Assembly (NCBI GenBank): GCA_014529385.2
Contig: CM043962.1
Location: forward strand, 39,164,598 to 39,226,597
Direction: 5' to 3'
DNA length: 62,000 nucleotides
DNA from: Adiantum capillus-veneris
Taxonomy: Eukaryota; Streptophyta; Polypodiopsida; Polypodiales; Pteridaceae
Position numbers and translations under genes: made by a program. The notes beneath the pieces were generated by a model that saw only the letters and a list, made by a program, of their open reading frames with translations, was not told where the DNA came from and searched no databases. Shown here piece after piece: positions 1-11,424 of the stretch (positions are counted from its first letter, which is position 1; every line of letters begins with the position of its first letter).

Positions 1-379
1 AAGAGTGAGCATTTCCCTCTTGCACATATTTAATTTATAGATTTCTTGAATGCTCAAAGTGAGTACAAACTGGCCAGCAGGTCATAATTGGCCAAAGCTC
101 ATAAAAGAGCACTTGAATAATAAAATGTGCATGATATACAAATACATTTGCATAGGCCAAGCCGGGTCTAGTCTTTTCCACCTGTCAGCTACAATAAATC
201 ATAAAATATCATTTCTATAACACACGCTGCATGTGATTGGCTAGGGGGGAAAGGGGTCCAATGAGCTTGAAACATGTGTAAAAGCTACAACTTGTCCCAA
301 GCAAGCAAGGGGGGTGCTGGGGGGATATACACCACACACACATTCATTTTGTGGATTCATTTTCACTTGGTGAAAGTTG
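1..379. other. No gene recognised
   Basis: No coding pattern or recognised repeat was found here. The short open frames overlap on both strands and carry no known motif. The stretch leads into an LTR-like segment and may be part of the same old element. Confidence 0.4.
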
Positions 380-1033
380 AGGAACTCCACCTCCTTCTCC
401 AAGCTTGTGAGAAGTGAGAGCCTACACCAACACTCTTGGCTATGGAATGCAAATCCAACCAAGAGCCATGCTTCAATGCTTATGCTTTACATCTTCTCCA
501 TCTTCATTACTATGTTATTATGTATGCTAGTAAGAATAGTGATGATAAGGGAGGAACTATTTCTTTCTCCTATGGAATGTTTCTTATTCCTCTTCCCTAT
601 CCTCATTCCCCACTAACTCTCTCCACCTTCGAAGGTATTTGAGGCCTTGGGACTGAGGCTTGTGATAGTTAATGCTTTCTGCAAAGTTTATGTTATGCTT
701 ATGATGCATGAATCTTTCCATCTTCATTGCATCACCTAGGTCACAAGGAACACAAAAATTGTATTGTACCAAGTCTCTCTTGATGGGAGAAAGTATAATA
801 CAAATGCCTATTGGAGGGGGGACTGGCTCCGTATGAATCCGGTCCTCAACTGTTGTCATGTTCTCTAAACTCTCTCTCTCTCTCTTGCAAAAGTATTGGT
901 CATGCCAAGTTAACTAAGTACCATATTTATGTTGCTACCATCAATTAAGTTCACCCGCTATGCTCACAAAGTAATTTCACAAAAGTACTTCATCTAATTT
1001 CCTAATCAAAGTTCATAGGCCATTTCCATTACA
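380..1033 (+). repeat. LTR 3'-portion fragment, same family as the solo LTR at 14.76-16.37 kb
   Basis: The stretch aligns by eye with about 15,735-16,371: the 'aagcttgtgag', 'gcaaatccaaccaagagcca' and 'ggtcctcaactgttgtca' blocks occur in the same order. Both copies end in a 'taggccat...ttaca' terminus, so position 1033 is probably the true 3' edge of this LTR. No primer-binding site follows, so this is a solo or 3' LTR remnant rather than a 5' LTR of an adjacent element. Confidence 0.65.
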
Positions 1034-1039
1034 GGGCAT

Positions 1040-1165
1040 GATGGATGTAGAAGAGTTGAAAGCTCAGTACATCCATAGTCACTCTCTTACCACCCTAAGG
1101 ATAGTATGTGACAAAAGGAGGCGTCCACCTATGAAAAATTTGGTACATTCTCACGTGGGGCCGAC

Positions 1166-1198
<33 letters not shown>

Positions 1199-1390
1199 TC
1201 CACAACAACCTGGTAGCCAACCAGAAGCAATGACATATTATTTCAAGAAAAAGGGAGTCAATTCTATGATAAAAAATGCTTCATCTACTTATATTATTTT
1301 TCCTAATTGTAGTAGTTTAATAAATAAGAACAAATAAAACTCTTCTAGATTTTAGGTTAAATTTTGAAGAAGTGTCAATTTTCTTAAAGG
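1040..1390 (+). repeat. Dispersed repeat, forward copy (inverted copies at 2.95-3.25 and 3.45-3.81 kb)
   Basis: Reading 3,455-3,810 in reverse complement reproduces this segment block by block: 'ggtcactc' region, 'cacctat.aaaaat', the microsatellite position, 'aagggagtcaattct', 'agtagatgaagca', and 'ctagaagagttttatt'. The microsatellite differs between copies: (GA)n here, (GT)n or (TC)n in the others. No protein is recognisable. It is non-coding or too decayed to classify. Confidence 0.7.
1168..1196. repeat. (GA)n microsatellite
   Basis: About 29 bp of perfect GA inside the forward copy of the dispersed repeat, at the same position where its inverted copy carries (AC/GT)n. Confidence 0.98.
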
Positions 1391-1439
1391 CAATCTTGGA
1401 ATGTAGCATGGGTCTTTGGATTTTAGTAGGTTAAAAATA

Positions 1440-1730
1440 CACTAAGCCCTTTTTTTGTGAACAAAAGTCTCAAACCACCCCTGGCTCCGCCTATAAAAAA
1501 ATTTGCACCGACACACGTGCCAGGACTTCGCAATGCTCTGCCCTCAAAAAATATCTCTCTATCTCCTCCACATGCCTTGTCCCTCCCCCCACCCTTTATA
1601 TTGGATGGCTTCATTAATCTTAGACATAATTACCTTTTTTGCGAGGCAATTAAGCACTTAAAAATGGATCTCGATTGTCAAAAAGGAACAAAGATCTTAA
1701 AATCTTGAACAATCCATCAAAAATGGAATA
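1440..1730 (+). repeat. Dispersed repeat fragment related to 9.69-9.96 kb
   Basis: The end of this segment ('gtcaaaaaggaa', 'aaatcttgaacaatcca') is found in reverse complement at about 9,690-9,745, with looser similarity extending further to about 9,960. Open frames here have no recognisable domain. Confidence 0.45.
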
Positions 1731-1925
1731 ATGGGTCCTCCCACTACTTACAAGCATGCACATGGATGACTGCCCGCTTTCTTATTCACTAGTGTGTGAC
1801 CCGCACGTTGATGCGGCCAAGAAAAGCATGGCCATTTGGTCACACACACATACACACATTTGTAGGTGTGGATAAGTGTCTGTATGCACATAAGTGGAGA
1901 GAGTGGATCACTCCAAAAATATGGC

Positions 1926-1928
<3 letters not shown>

Positions 1929-2013
<85 letters not shown>

Positions 2014-2104
2014 ATAGTGCACAACCCCTCAACTACCCTCCTTGTTTCCCTCCATCAATATTTATCTCCCTATGGAAAAATTCAAACCCATGAGGAGATA
2101 TCAC

Positions 2105-2190
<86 letters not shown>

Positions 2191-2286
2191 TGCATACTGA
2201 CATTCAACCCCGTGATCACCCTCTCTATCTCCCTCCATCAATCTTTCTCTTTTGATGGAAAAATTGAATCCCATAAGGAGCTGCCA

Positions 2287-2328
<42 letters not shown>
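1929..2328. repeat. Tandem ~180-bp unit carrying compound (TC)n(AC)n microsatellites
   Basis: TC tracts start near 1929, 2109 and 2290, giving periods of about 180-182 bp. The spacers share 'ccctccatcaat', 'tatggaaaaatt/gatggaaaaatt' and '.ccca..aggag'. Two units have TC followed by AC (1929-2010 and 2109-2186); the third (2290-2328) has only TC. This is a tandem duplication of a microsatellite with its flank, not a gene. The poly-(SL/HT) and poly-(RE) open frames are artefacts of the dinucleotide runs. Confidence 0.85.
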
Positions 2329-2331
<3 letters not shown>

Positions 2332-2949
2332 CTTAGGGAATTTTAATTGGAAGCATGTCATACAAATTGTCTCGACAAAAATGTATATGTAATACAATTC
2401 TGACAATTGATCCTTGTTGGTATCTTCTCCAGTAAGGATATGCTCAATTATAAGGCCTTCATCTCTTTATGAGGAATAAGTTTTCAAGATAAAAAACCCT
2501 TCAAGTAATCGATGTCTCTATATGAAATAAATGTTTATGAGTTCTATGTCAAAATGCAATGTCTTATGTAGCACAAATGCAAGAGACTCTCTCTCGAAAG
2601 TCGTTGAAATCATTATCTAGATATCGAAAATCTAATGGTAATATAAGTTTGCTCACATCACCTAATCTCATGAATTCAAAGCTGCATTCTCAAATAAAAC
2701 TTTCATTTCCATCAAATGAAACACGCTTTTTTTAATTTCAATCCTCAAAAATACGACCTCAGTAGCCAATAGTGTAACCATATCAATCCAGCACAATAGT
2801 TTCAGACCCCTCCTTTTTGTGTTCACAACCTTGGGTACTTGACCTATAATCAAGACTGTATCAATGTATGTTAGGATACTTTATCTTTGGCTTTCCATAA
2901 TCTTTCCCTCGCAAGGATGACATGTCTACAAACTCTAACACTGACACTC

Positions 2950-3090
2950 TTTTATTTATGGAGTATATGAAAGCCGAAGTAGCGAGGGCTAGTTAGATAA
3001 ATCAATTCTCGTTGAAAAGTGAATAACTCCCTTTTTCCTTGAAATGGTATGGTATGTAGTTGCTTTAGGAAGACTGCTAGTTTGCCAAGG

Positions 3091-3153
<63 letters not shown>

Positions 3154-3250
3154 TTGGTGTCCCATGCAAGGGTGTAACAAATTTTTGATAGGTGCACCTC
3201 TCCCCTTTGTGCATATCTTGTGCTCAAGGTCGTGAGACAGTGATCGTGGA
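2950..3250 (-). repeat. Dispersed repeat, inverted copy 2, with (TC)n
   Basis: This is related to 3,590-3,810: both have 'tgtcccatgc.ag.gtgtaa', 'tttttgataggt' and 'ctttgtgcata.cttgtgct' in order, and both are inverted relative to 1,040-1,240. A (TC)n tract of about 58 bp (3093-3150) sits at the shared microsatellite position. Confidence 0.65.
3093..3150. repeat. (TC)n microsatellite
   Basis: About 58 bp of TC dinucleotides without an obvious interruption. Confidence 0.97.
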
Positions 3251-3454
3251 TGTACTGAGCGGGCATCTTTTCAGTGCCTCTTGTGCCCTTCCATTTTGGG
3301 TATGTTGGAAATCTATGTTTACAAAAAGAAACAGAGTTTAATGTACCTTCAATCGGTTAAAATTATAAAACCTGGGCTACATTCCAAGCTTACATCGAAG
3401 AAAATCAATAAATTTTGCAAGTGTTAATGTAAATACTGACAATTCTTCAAGTAT

Positions 3455-3646
3455 CAAGGTTACTGACAATTCTTCATATTTTAACCTAAAAAATGGAAGA
3501 GTTTTATTTTTGCCCTTATTTATTATGTTACTTCAATTAGGAAGAATATTATAAGTAGATGAAGCATATCATATTCTAGAATTGACTCCCTTTTTTTAAA
3601 ACAATATGTAATTGCTTATGGAGGGTTGACAACTTGTTGGGAAAAC

Positions 3647-3677
<31 letters not shown>

Positions 3678-3810
3678 CTCATGCCAGTGTCCCATGCGAG
3701 AGTGTAATAGATTTTTGATAGGTCCACTTTCCTCTTTGTGCATAGCTTGTGCTTGAGGTGGCAAAAGAGTGACCAAGGATGTAATATAGGAGCGGTTGGC
3801 ATTAGGCTTT
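3455..3810 (-). repeat. Dispersed repeat, inverted copy 3
   Basis: This is the reverse-complement partner of 1,040-1,390 over about 350 bp. The pair forms a large interrupted inverted repeat with about 2 kb between the arms. It carries (GT)n at 3651-3677 where the forward copy has (GA)n. Confidence 0.7.
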
Positions 3811-3833
3811 TTTTGCATGCGCACTGTAAGGGC

Positions 3834-3835
<2 letters not shown>

Positions 3836-3879
<44 letters not shown>
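3836..3879. repeat. (GA)n microsatellite
   Basis: About 44 bp of GA immediately beyond inverted copy 3. Confidence 0.97.
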
Positions 3880-3881
<2 letters not shown>

Positions 3882-5450
3882 GATTGTGTGATTCTCTGCG
3901 TGGGTAAGAGCATAGAGCAAGCAAGAAACCCCACAAGGTCGCTGCGTGTATTAGCTATGAGCAAGAAGGGTTGCGAAGGGGAGCTGATCGCAAAATCAAC
4001 AAAGTACTGGCCTATGTTACCTGGGAAAGAGGCTCCAAAAACAACTCCTCCTAGGAACTCTTCATAGTTTGATGGGGACAGTGAAGGCTGTTACAGGGGA
4101 GGGAGTGCCATCGGAAATGGGTGGTGACACAAAGGCAGGAGATGCTGAGGGCAAAGTATTATCACCATCTTCCCTTCCTAGCTTCAAATTGACAGCGTAA
4201 AAAACTTTCACTCTCATATCATCCATGGCAATGAGGTCATCAATCTCTTCTTCTTTGCTACCAAATTTTGGGAGGGCTTGTTTAATAAGAATCTAGCAAG
4301 GTGTTCTTGGCTTGGATAAAAAGGAAGATGAAGGGAGGGGGCACATGGCAGGGAGAGATGGGCCACAATGGAAGCGATGGATACATGGCTTGGGATGGTA
4401 GCAGGTCGTGTGCACTTGGTTAAGGAGTCCGAGAGAAGTCCAGTGGTGCAAGGGGGGGGGCGGGGGGGGGGGGGGGGGGGGACTAACACACAGCAAGGCC
4501 AGGGTGGGGACAGTTAAAAGCTTATTCTTTTTAGTGGCTTTCTGACTAGGAGAGAAGCAAGCGAGATGGTTACTGCTTGGTTTCTCTTCATGCTCCTTAG
4601 GAGCATCGTTTAAATCTCACAAGATATTTTGGTGGTTTTGATTCCTATGTCCCCTATTGGGAGAAGGTAGACATGAATCTGTGAAGATTCTACCTATTAA
4701 GAAGAGTATAGAGCAAGTATAGACCGGGGAGTGATATCTTGTAGGATGCATCTGCCTTTGGAGTTGACTACGGAACCCATAGTAGTGTCGTCCACAAAAA
4801 TGTAGTTGAAGACCTAAAAGTTGAGGGGGGATTGAGTAGTTTCAATTCATTCCACTTTTGGAAGTGGCTTTACAAAGTTGAAACGTAAGCCGGATGGCGA
4901 CATTGCCTGCATCAAAGACTTGTTACAAAAGGTTATGCACAACAAAAACGCATTGACTATGAAGAGACTTTTGTTCCCATATGTCATATGACTTCTGTTC
5001 ATTTCTATGTGGATTGGTAGCTGATTTTGTATGGAACGTTGTCGGGGGATATGTGTTCACTACGTGAGCCGGCGCCGGGCCTCTGGCTGTGGGAGGTGTG
5101 AAAGAGAGAGAACAAGAACAATTGATGCAACTGACTCTGGAAATCACCATAATCATCAATTAATTGATTAATATGTTTGGTACTAGCCAAGGCGGGCTGT
5201 TAACAGCACCGTCACTTGGGTCATCTGCTAACTAGGAGTTTAAACTCCCGTTTATAGGATTAACCGAGCCGTTAACGACACCGAACTTAACAGAATATTA
5301 AATCAATCTCTAGTCGATGACGGTGATGGTAATTATCTCTTGTTGCTTTATGTGCTTCAAGTTCCATTAGATTTTTCAAGCTTTAAGTCAGCTTTCCTTG
5401 CCGAGCTCCGACTCACTACTTTGTCGAGCTCCAACTTAATGCTTCATGCC
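3880..5450. other. Intergenic stretch without recognised gene
   Basis: Frames on both strands are short and unrelated to known families. The only clear structure is a G homopolymer at 4452-4481. A short segment near 4,715-4,830 ('ggatgcatct', 'ggagttgacta.ggaaccc', 'aaaagttgaggg') recurs at about 54,148-54,215, so part of this stretch is a dispersed repeat. Confidence 0.5.
4452..4481. repeat. Poly-G tract (about 30 nt, one C interruption)
   Basis: A near-homopolymer G run. It is able to form G-quadruplex structure and is likely to be error-prone in the assembly. Confidence 0.95.
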
Positions 5451-5454
5451 CTCT

Positions 5455-5700
5455 CCAGCTTCTCAACTTGCTTGTTTTAAGCTTACTCCCTTTGTTTGCT
5501 TACTGGCCTCGACAAGTTCTTCTCAAGCTCTACTTGCTTGCCTCGACAAACTTCTTCTCGACCTTGCTTGCTTCAAGTTTACTCCCTCGCTTGCTTCGAC
5601 CAAGCTTCCTCCCCCTTTCCTTCCGTTTTGCTTCGCTTCCACTCCCCTTGTTTGCTTCTTGTTCAAGCTCAAGAGGGAGAGAGAAAGAAGCTTTGACTTC
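5455..5700. repeat. Degenerate CTTGCTT-rich repeat
   Basis: Repeated 'cttgctt', 'cctcgaca' and 'tttactccct' words form an irregular pyrimidine-rich minisatellite. The 233-residue open frame across 5,446-6,147 is driven by this and by the GA tract behind it. I see no domain and do not call it a gene. Confidence 0.5.
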
Positions 5701-5888
5701 CTTAAGCTTCACCTTCTTCAAGCTTGTTCCCCTACAATTCCCTTCACCAAGAGAGAGATCCTTTATCTTGCCAAGCATGAGAGCGAGAGAGAGGGATCTT
5801 TGCCCTTGCTCCCTTCTTCGTTTCCTCCTTGCCCTCGTTATCTCCCCTTTTCGTCTTGCCTTATTGCTCTAGCACGGATCCTTCGCAA

Positions 5889-5891
<3 letters not shown>

Positions 5892-5980
<89 letters not shown>
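5892..5980. repeat. Long (GA)n microsatellite with AAAG interruption
   Basis: About 89 bp, interrupted once near 5967. It encodes poly-(RE) or poly-(SL) in different frames. Confidence 0.97.
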
Positions 5981-6155
5981 TTCTCTTTGTCCAAGCTCTG
6001 AGAGAGAGAGAGCTCGTGATTCCTTCCCGTAGCTTGCTGCCTCTCCTCGTTTTCTTTTCCAACCTCCTCCTATTCGTTACCTTCTTTGGCTCTTCCCCTC
6101 TTGCTCGTTTGCTTCCCCACCCTTCATGCAAAAGGCCTTGCTATTAATAGCTCCT

Positions 6156-6191
6156 CTCTCCCTTAGCAACGACGGCGCCGTCGTTGCTAGG
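6156..6191. repeat. Perfect 24-bp palindrome centred on GGCGCC
   Basis: The core 6165-6188 is its own reverse complement with no loop, and pairing continues for about 5 bp on each side if one T is bulged. Its GC content stands out against the neighbourhood. Confidence 0.9.
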
Positions 6192-7735
6192 GAGGCCAAA
6201 AAAATCACCTCTATGATGTGGCAGATCCGGATTTCGGACGTGCACCAAAATCGCCGCAATCGGTCTCAAGCGCAGCGCATGGGGGAGCACGGCAATTCCC
6301 GTTTCTTGGTCGCTGCCTCCTGAGCATCAGTGCTGCTCGCGCGGACCTCCTTCTCTTCCCTGCGCAGCGCTCCCGGGGAGGTCACCTAATAAAAATGTAA
6401 CCTATCATGTGAGTTCAACAGAAGGGTATTTAAAGTTCTTGAAACTTACAGAAATATATATACAGAAGGGCGTTATGTTTTCAAATTTGAAAAAAACTTA
6501 CAGATTTTAAAAGAAAAGGGTACATTATATTCTTAACAAAATTCACAGATAAGGGGTTTTACAGACGTGTCTTGAACGCACGTGATATGGTAGTTTTACA
6601 CATAGTGAACCCCCTGAGGCAGCTCTACTCGCTGCTCGCCATCTCCCCCTTTTCTTTCCTTGCCTTTACACTAAAAACCCCTTTAACTTACAACGTGGGC
6701 GGCTGGACTTAGTGGGTGGGCATAGTCCTTAAACTCATGGGCAGCCATATTTTAGCTCCTTATTGGGTGAGCGGCCTTTGGGCACCACATTAGGCATACA
6801 TATTGCCAAGCCACATGCACTCAATGCACTCCATGAGTCGTCATTTCGTACAATGAGCTCATCAACATCTTTTTGTGCTTTCGTAACTAATGGCACACAT
6901 AACCACATTTGGCATGCATATGATGCTTCTGTAAAGGCGCCACTCTGTTACAATATTGAGCAAGGCAAGACTCTCAAGAAAGCAGAAGGTCATCACCAAG
7001 AAGAGGCATGGTAGCTTCTTGTGAATTCTAATGCTCATAACAACATTGCAAATAATGCCAAAAGTTGCCCAGTTCAGTCGCGTCGGCAACTGACACCGGC
7101 CTTAATCCAGATTATTCGATCAACCTGGACTGTATCTGACAAGCCGTGAATTCCTTTAGACGTCTTGCACTGCATAGAATGCATACAAAACCTATAGGGC
7201 TGTAAAATTCCTAGATGGCACACTGCCGAAGCCGACTTGACTGGCTCGGAGCCGGCCTCCGGTGAATATTCAACGGCTCATATCTTGGCAACCGGAACTT
7301 CGATCGCTGATCTGGAAAGACCGAGACACTCCACAAAGTGAGCACTTCAGGCCCATGCATTCATTTTGTTTCTGTCACCTCAGCTGCAGTTGCCCAATCC
7401 GGTACGGATCTGCAACCGACTCAAACTTCAATATGCCATAACTTCTTCACCGTAGCTCTAATCGACGAGCCGTAAAGACAGGCCGGTAGAGAACATCAAG
7501 CATTACAATTCTAGATCATAATATCCCATTTGTGTTCACTCCAAGCATAATCATTTTTGGCATCATTAAGGCATCTATTGGCTCTTTTAAGCCGCATCTG
7601 GCATACATTAATCATTAAACTTGGCCTGTTATCAAGCCCTAATCACTGCTCAATGAATGTGTAGGCTTCAAAGAAGCTTAGCTTGCATTTCTCTGCTCTT
7701 TTTCTCATCATGGCAGCGGAGCTGCACGACAACGT
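6192..7735. other. No gene recognised; moderately GC-rich upstream of a copia remnant
   Basis: No conserved motif was found in the six frames. The stretch lies 5' of the copia pol remnant on the same strand and could hold unrecognised, decayed upstream parts of that element. Confidence 0.35.
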
Positions 7736-7739
7736 ACAT

Positions 7740-8900
7740 TAATCAAACATTGTTACTTCTTTCTTGAATGGTGATATATTTAAGAAAGTAGAGTGTGCCA
7801 ATATAAGAAATCTGTGTATGGGTTGAAGTAGTCTCCTCGTGCTTGGTTTGAGAAAGTTGACACTTCATCCGTTAAACAAGGCTTTTGTGAACAATTCAAA
7901 TAAAAGCATTTTGTATGTAAAACATGAGGGTGATGCATATCTCATCATCATTTTGTATGTAGATGATTTTCTGAATAGTGGTTTGAATCAGACACCCATT
8001 GTCAAATTCAAGGTTGAATTGAATGCTATTTTCAAGTTAAAAGATTTGGGTTTTTGCATCATTACTTGGGCAAATAGTTTATGCAATGTGATGGAGGTAT
8101 TGCTTTGTGTCAAGCAAGAGACATATAGACATTACTTTGTAATTTTGGACGAGGACTGCAAACCTATTTCTACTTTAATGGAAACTGGTTTGAAATTGAA
8201 TCTTCATGATGCTAGAGATTTTGCTGATGTCACTCTTTCTCAAATTGTTGTTAGATTCCTTATTTATATATACAATACAAAGATATTCAGTTTGTAGTCT
8301 CATAAGTCAATAGATTCATGCATAGCCCAGGGTCTAAGCATTAGTAGACTGCTAAAAGAATCTTAATTTGACCATATGAGTGTCACTTTACATCTTGGGT
8401 TCTTTCATCCCAAGGGGGGGTCATTGCCGCCAGATTTGCATGCTTTTTTGGAGTCAAATTGGACTGGTTGTTATAAGACAAGTGTCCACAAGTGGTTTTT
8501 GTTTCATGCTTGGCAATTCAGGTATATCAGGTTAAGCAAGAAGCAATCTAATGTGGCCACTTCTAATTGTGAAGCTTACATGGCAATCTTCATAGCTATG
8601 CTTGAGTGTGTATGGCTCTGATACCTTTTGGATTATTTGGGTGTTGGACATGACATTGTGCAAGCATCATCTACACTGACATTCAGAGCGCATTGGCAGT
8701 TGTGAGGAACCCGATTCTTCATGCTTGTGCAAAGCACATTGAGGTGCATTATCACTATGTCAGGGAGAGACTCTCAACACGAGAGGTCGTCTTTGTTTAT
8801 GTGTGCCAGCACATGACAACCTTGTATATCTTTTCACAAAGGCATTACCTTGTGAGAAGTTCAAAGCTTTGAGCTTGCTTCCCCTTGTGGATTCATCATG
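7740..8900 (+). pseudogene. Ty1/copia reverse transcriptase-RNase H remnant
   Basis: The frames read as the C-terminal half of a copia polyprotein. 'SPRAWFEKVD' lies near 7,830; the catalytic YVDD motif follows at about 7,960 in 'ILYVDDFL'. 'CKPISTLMETGLKL' and 'DFADVTLSQIV' give the typical connection. RNase H words follow at 8,376-8,621 ('RLSKKQSNVATSNCEAYMA', 'LECVWL'), and 'KHIEVHYHYVRERLS' at about 8,735. Stops and frameshifts split the reading frame at least twice, including before 7,830 and between 8,297 and 8,376. No integrase or gag was found upstream. It is non-functional. The same family occurs inverted at 35.2-37.2 kb. Confidence 0.92.
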
Positions 8901-9194
8901 TCCTCACGGCATGGCACTTCCCTAGTGCTAGCTCTAGTTCACCATATCACTCCCAAGGGGAATTTCTTACCATGTATGTGGTAGTGATGTGTGTGAACAC
9001 ACTTACGACTGCCCGAGGTACTTTTTCCCTCACTAGAAAATTTTTCTACATGCCTTGCATATACACCCATCACTCTAGGACTAACTTATTTATCTATTTG
9101 CACACTAAGCAATACACTCTCTGTTTTGTGCCTTGAGCTTCTTTATCTTCTTCAAGTTGTGTGTGCATCCTTGCAATCATTATTCCAACAAAAA

Positions 9195-9480
9195 AATATC
9201 GCCAAATCCACAATTCACTCTCCCAAATTATCTCCTATGTTTGGTGAAAGAGTCCCCTAAAGCTCCTAGGGGATCCACCTTTAATAAATTACCTGTGTCA
9301 TGTGCTTTGAAAGAGGTATTCTGACACTTTCTCTTCACACATGCTCATCATGAGTTAAATGAATCCTTTTTCTTCATAACCTAGTTTCCCAAATTTACAA
9401 ATTTAAACCCTTCCTTATATAACTTTTGTAAGGAAGAATCATTTTATGAACTCACATGCCTACCTACTTCTGGCTAATAA
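9195..9480 (+). repeat. Dispersed repeat related to 51.28-51.57 kb
   Basis: Shared ordered blocks are 'tcctaggggatcc.cctt', 'catcatgtgcttt.aa.aggtatt', 'tttttcttcataacc' and 'gcctacctacttctggctaata'. A shorter piece recurs at 40,845-40,895 and an inverted piece at about 34,690-34,745. It may be the LTR or 3' flank of an element, because it follows the copia remnant, but this is not shown. Confidence 0.7.
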
Positions 9481-10620
9481 TAAAGGACTCCACAATGTTT
9501 GAAAGCAATTGTTTAGGTAGAATCTAAGGAGATACCTTAGTTTCAAGGTAAAAGTAAAGTGTTTTAGTTTTAATAAGAAAGTGTTTTAGTACGGGAGGAC
9601 CAATTATTTTTAATGGCAAAATACCTTCTAAATTGTGGAAATTCCCAAAATATCCCTTGAATTTCATAAATTTCCCAAATGCGCTTGTATCTATTTTTGT
9701 TGGATTGTTCAAGATTTTCTACTCTTTATTCCTTTTTGACAATTGAGAATACCTCCCAAAAGAGGGCAATTATGCCTAAAAATAATGAAGCAATTCATAT
9801 GCACAACATCCAACTCAAATTCTAGTTTTGGCATCTTGTATGATATAAAATCAGTCTTCCTAGGAAAAATTATAAAACTTTTGGGGTGCTTTGGGAATTT
9901 TGGAAAATTGAAAGGGTGGGCATGTGGTGCAGAGGGGAGGGGGCCCGGGGGGAGAGAGATTTTTTTGGATTGTGTAATTTGTGTTGGCTCAGCAGTTGTT
10001 GCAGAGCAATCGTGAATGGCGCATCGCCATGTGTGCTCACTCGCGAGGCCCCGCATAGAGGCGCAATATATGGCAACCATGCCTTGCTCGTATCTCTTGA
10101 TGTATTGAGCATGTTGGCAGAGGGGGATGGATCGAGGATGTTGGCAGAGAAAACGCAAAGGATGCACAACACCGACCTTGGACAGCAGGGTGTAGGGGAG
10201 GTAGAGAAAGATGGAGATGGAATGAATGGCGTTGTACAGAGAGAGTCTCCACCATGCAAGAGTTGCAAGGCTTAAGGAAGGGGGTATGGTACGCTTGGGG
10301 AACAAGGGAAGGGAAAGACAGGGAGGACTCTCCCATTGTAGTGATGGCAGCTTATGGGAGACAAGTATCGAAATGCCCTACAAGGCACGCAACATTGCCA
10401 TGTGCTCTCTCTCTCTCAAGGAACTATCTGGGTGCACATGGAACAAAAGAAAATGACAGAGGGGGACACAAAGCAGGGTTGCACGTGCATGGTATTGCAG
10501 CAAGCGGATTGAGGTAGCTGCAGAAGTAGTAAAGTATGTGTGGTTTGTTTGTAGCCATGGATGTGGTTTTCAAGAGAAAACTAAAATAAGGAATAAACCG
10601 GGGACTATGTTGGTACTAAT
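9481..10620. other. Unrecognised region with overlapping open frames on both strands
   Basis: The longest frame is 9,709-10,305 on the minus strand (198 residues). It has no domain, signal peptide or repeat that I recognise. A frame on the other strand covers most of the same interval, and about 9,690-9,960 is a dispersed repeat shared with 1.44-1.73 kb. I leave it uncalled as a gene. Confidence 0.4.
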
Positions 10621-10621
10621 T

Positions 10622-10712
10622 GCAATGGACCATTACATCAACTCTAGTACAATGAGTAGAGATGGGGCAGCCTTACTAGGCAGAAGTAGGTAGGCATGTC
10701 AGTTTTTTTTTT
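10622..10712 (-). repeat. Inverted copy of the terminal-repeat segment at 51.55-51.63 kb
   Basis: The reverse complement reads 'gcctacctacttct.gc.taa.aaggctgccccatct', 'tactcattgta' and 'gtaatggtccattgc', matching 51,550-51,632. Confidence 0.75.
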
Positions 10713-10785
10713 TTTTTAAATAGCAAAACTCACCTAAGTGTGTGAGATAATATTAACAAAACCAAAAAGAATTACATGATCAGCC
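10703..10785 (-). mobile_element. Possible LINE 3' end (poly-T plus similar 3' sequence)
   Basis: A 15-nt T run is followed by 'agcaaaactcac..aagtgtgtgag' and an AT-rich 'ataatattaac' stretch. This resembles the 3' end of the LINE at 49,450 (T run, 'gcaaaactcat', 'tgtgagtgaattatattaa'). In that reading the element lies on the minus strand with its poly-A tail on the left. No coding part is visible. Confidence 0.4.
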
Positions 10786-11102
10786 TTGCTCAAATCTCCC
10801 AGGAGAGCATCTAACTTATATAATGGAAAGAGGGTTCTTCAGGAAGTGCCACGTGGGAGTTTTAGGTCAAAGCATAACACGATTTTTAAAAGATTTTTTT
10901 TTTTTTGCGCAAACATATTTTTTGCGAGGACGATGACAATCGCCGCGTTTGATAACCAATTCAGCATTGAGACGTTTCATCGCATGGCAGTCCTTCTCTG
11001 CAGTGCTCACCAGCACCTCCAGCTTGCAGCTTTCCTGGTAGGTGCATCTCTTCTGTACTTATACAACTCTTGGTGATGTGATATACTGGCGAATGCGCAA
11101 GC

Positions 11103-11107
<5 letters not shown>

Positions 11108-11151
<44 letters not shown>
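11108..11151. repeat. (GA)n microsatellite
   Basis: About 44 bp of GA. Confidence 0.96.
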
Positions 11152-11154
<3 letters not shown>

Positions 11155-11424
11155 GGGATATAAACAGCAGTATGCACTGCGATATGGAATGCTAAGTCGC
11201 TTGCACTCGGCCTGTTTGGCATACAAAGCTGCTATATGGAGTTTCTACCTCGACCGCCTGCTGTAGAAAAGACCTTGAAGAAGATGTGAATATATTTTCA
11301 TTGCCCAATCGTGGTTATTCATGGCAAGAAGGGAGCTCCAAAGCAGTAACTGTTGTGAGTTCAAATCCACACCACCAGCATTCCCTGCTTCCTAAGCAGC
11401 TACTGAAGAGTAATGTTGCAATAT

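Noticed and set aside
1894-2346. 150-residue frame with Ser-Leu and His-Thr runs
   Set aside because: Produced by compound TC/AC microsatellites; the coding look is an artefact.
5446-6147. 233-residue open frame with a poly-Arg-Glu stretch
   Set aside because: It is the translation of a CTTGCTT-rich stretch and a GA microsatellite. There is no domain, and other frames over the same DNA are equally open.
9709-10305. 198-residue minus-strand frame
   Set aside because: Overlapped by long frames on the other strand, partly a dispersed repeat, and no recognised domain.
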